The translations under genes and the position numbers were made by a program. From Bacillota bacterium (GTDB taxonomy: Bacteria > Bacillota > Clostridia > Lachnospirales > Anaerotignaceae), in the NCBI GenBank assembly GCA_017547125.1, contig JAFYQL010000076.1, positions 1 to 5,269 on the forward strand: a stretch of 5,269 nucleotides of DNA, in the 5' to 3' direction. The notes below the pieces were generated by a model that searched no databases, was not told the DNA's origin, and saw only the letters and a list, made by a program, of their open reading frames with translations. This document shows positions 4,631 to 5,269 of the stretch, one piece after another. Numbering within the stretch: position 1 is the stretch's first letter; each line of letters opens with the position of its first letter.

Positions 4631-5269
4631 ATGAACAAAGTAGGTTTTATCGGTCTTGGTATCATGGGTAAACCAATGGTAGTAAATCTTTACAAAGCAG
4701 GTGTAGAAGTTCTTGTTAACGATATGAACGAAGCCGTTGCAAAAGAACTTGAAGCTGAATCAAACGGTCTTGTAAGATTTGTTGACAAAAAAACAATGGG
4801 TGAAGAATGTGACATCGTTATGTGTATTCTTCCAACATACGACATCGTAACATCAGTTCTCTGGGGTGAAGACGGCGTTGCTCAGTACATGAAACCAGGT
4901 TCAGTTTTTGTTAACTACGGTTCAGAAACAGCTACACAGAGCGAAACACACGCTGAAAAACTTGGCAAACTTGGTATCAAATTCCTTGATGCTCCTGTAT
5001 CAGGCGGCGAACCAGGCGCTATCAACGGTACACTTTCAATCATGGTTGGCGGCGAAGAAGAAGTATTTGAAAAAGTTAAACCATACTTCCTTATCGTAGG
5101 CGGCAGCGCAGTTCTTATCGGCGGAGTAGGCGGCGGTTCAGTTTGCAAACTTGTAAACCAGATTATCGTTAACCTTAACATCGCAGTTGTTGGTGAAGCT
5201 TTCACATTTGCAGCTAAAGCAGGCGTAGACCCAATGAAGGTTTACAATGCAATCCGCGGCGGTCTTGCA
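4631..5269 (+). CDS. 3-hydroxyisobutyrate dehydrogenase / 2-hydroxy-3-oxopropionate reductase family protein (3' partial)
   Basis: NAD(P)-dependent beta-hydroxyacid dehydrogenase interconverting a 3-hydroxy acid and its semialdehyde; members include GarR (tartronate semialdehyde), 3-hydroxyisobutyrate dehydrogenase, LtnD and the sulfolactaldehyde reductase YihU. The window holds 213 residues of about 290-300, with no stop before the edge. Visible motifs are the dinucleotide loop GFIGLGIMGKPM (5-16), matching the family signature; CILP (65-68) at the cofactor site; DAPVSGG (120-126) followed by GAINGTL (129-135), the substrate-binding loop; and GGGSVCKLVNQ (167-177), where Lys173 is the catalytic lysine and Asn176 its conserved partner. 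Asp31 ends the second Rossmann strand, which might favour NAD+, but cofactor choice is uncertain here. Codon use is noticeably more biased than in the first gene of the window (AAC over AAT, ATC over ATT or ATA, almost only CTT for Leu), which with the strong ribosome binding site hints at high expression. In context it may reduce or oxidise the aldehyde released by the aldolase upstream. Family is certain; substrate is not. Confidence 0.93.
   Translation, partial: MNKVGFIGLGIMGKPMVVNLYKAGVEVLVNDMNEAVAKELEAESNGLVRFVDKKTMGEECDIVMCILPTYDIVTSVLWGEDGVAQYMKPGSVFVNYGSETATQSETHAEKLGKLGIKFLDAPVSGGEPGAINGTLSIMVGGEEEVFEKVKPYFLIVGGSAVLIGGVGGGSVCKLVNQIIVNLNIAVVGEAFTFAAKAGVDPMKVYNAIRGGLA

Noticed and set aside
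4915..5205. Reverse-strand open frame of 96 codons opposite the last gene
   Set aside because: It is the complement of a strongly conserved dehydrogenase coding region, has no recognisable motifs, and is explained by codon bias leaving the opposite strand open.

Overview
The window looks like a low-to-moderate GC Gram-positive anaerobe of the Clostridia. The evidence is the strong AGGAGG-type ribosome binding sites, short intergenic gaps, use of GTG and possibly TTG starts, a strong preference for CTT (Leu), ACA (Thr) and AAA (Lys), and best-fit protein families typical of Firmicutes. This is an inference from style and protein likeness, not from a marker gene. All genes are on the + strand. 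I see no tRNA, rRNA, CRISPR array or insertion sequence.

Block A (1-2632) starts with a reading frame that is open at the window edge and is chimeric. Its first ~65 visible residues are the N-terminal part of an O-acetylserine sulfhydrylase (cysteine synthase). They switch in frame, around bases 183-203, into a complete IclR-family effector-binding domain whose own DNA-binding domain is missing. Behind it, tightly spaced with strong ribosome binding sites, come an acetylating acetaldehyde dehydrogenase (mhpF-like) and a 4-hydroxy-2-oxovalerate aldolase (mhpE-like). The pair would form the known aldolase-dehydrogenase channelling complex that turns a 4-hydroxy-2-oxo acid into pyruvate and acetyl-CoA (or propanoyl-CoA). 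The block ends at a clear intrinsic terminator (2600-2632).

Block B (about 2689-5269) has its own promoter with a perfect extended -10. It encodes an RpiR-family regulator (HTH plus SIS sugar-phosphate domain), a class II zinc-dependent ketose-bisphosphate-type aldolase with all metal ligands intact, and a 3-hydroxyisobutyrate dehydrogenase / 2-hydroxy-3-oxopropionate reductase family protein cut off by the right window edge. A palindrome lies between the regulator and the aldolase. A weak hairpin with a T-rich tail lies between the aldolase and the dehydrogenase.

Together the window reads as carbon catabolism: two different aldolases, each next to an NAD(P)-dependent dehydrogenase that can deal with an aldehyde or hydroxyacid product, each preceded by a regulator of a type that senses small metabolites (IclR: organic acids; RpiR: sugar phosphates). 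The exact substrates cannot be read from the sequence. The most unusual item is the CysK/IclR chimera at the left end, which is either a real recombination or deletion scar or a metagenome assembly join.
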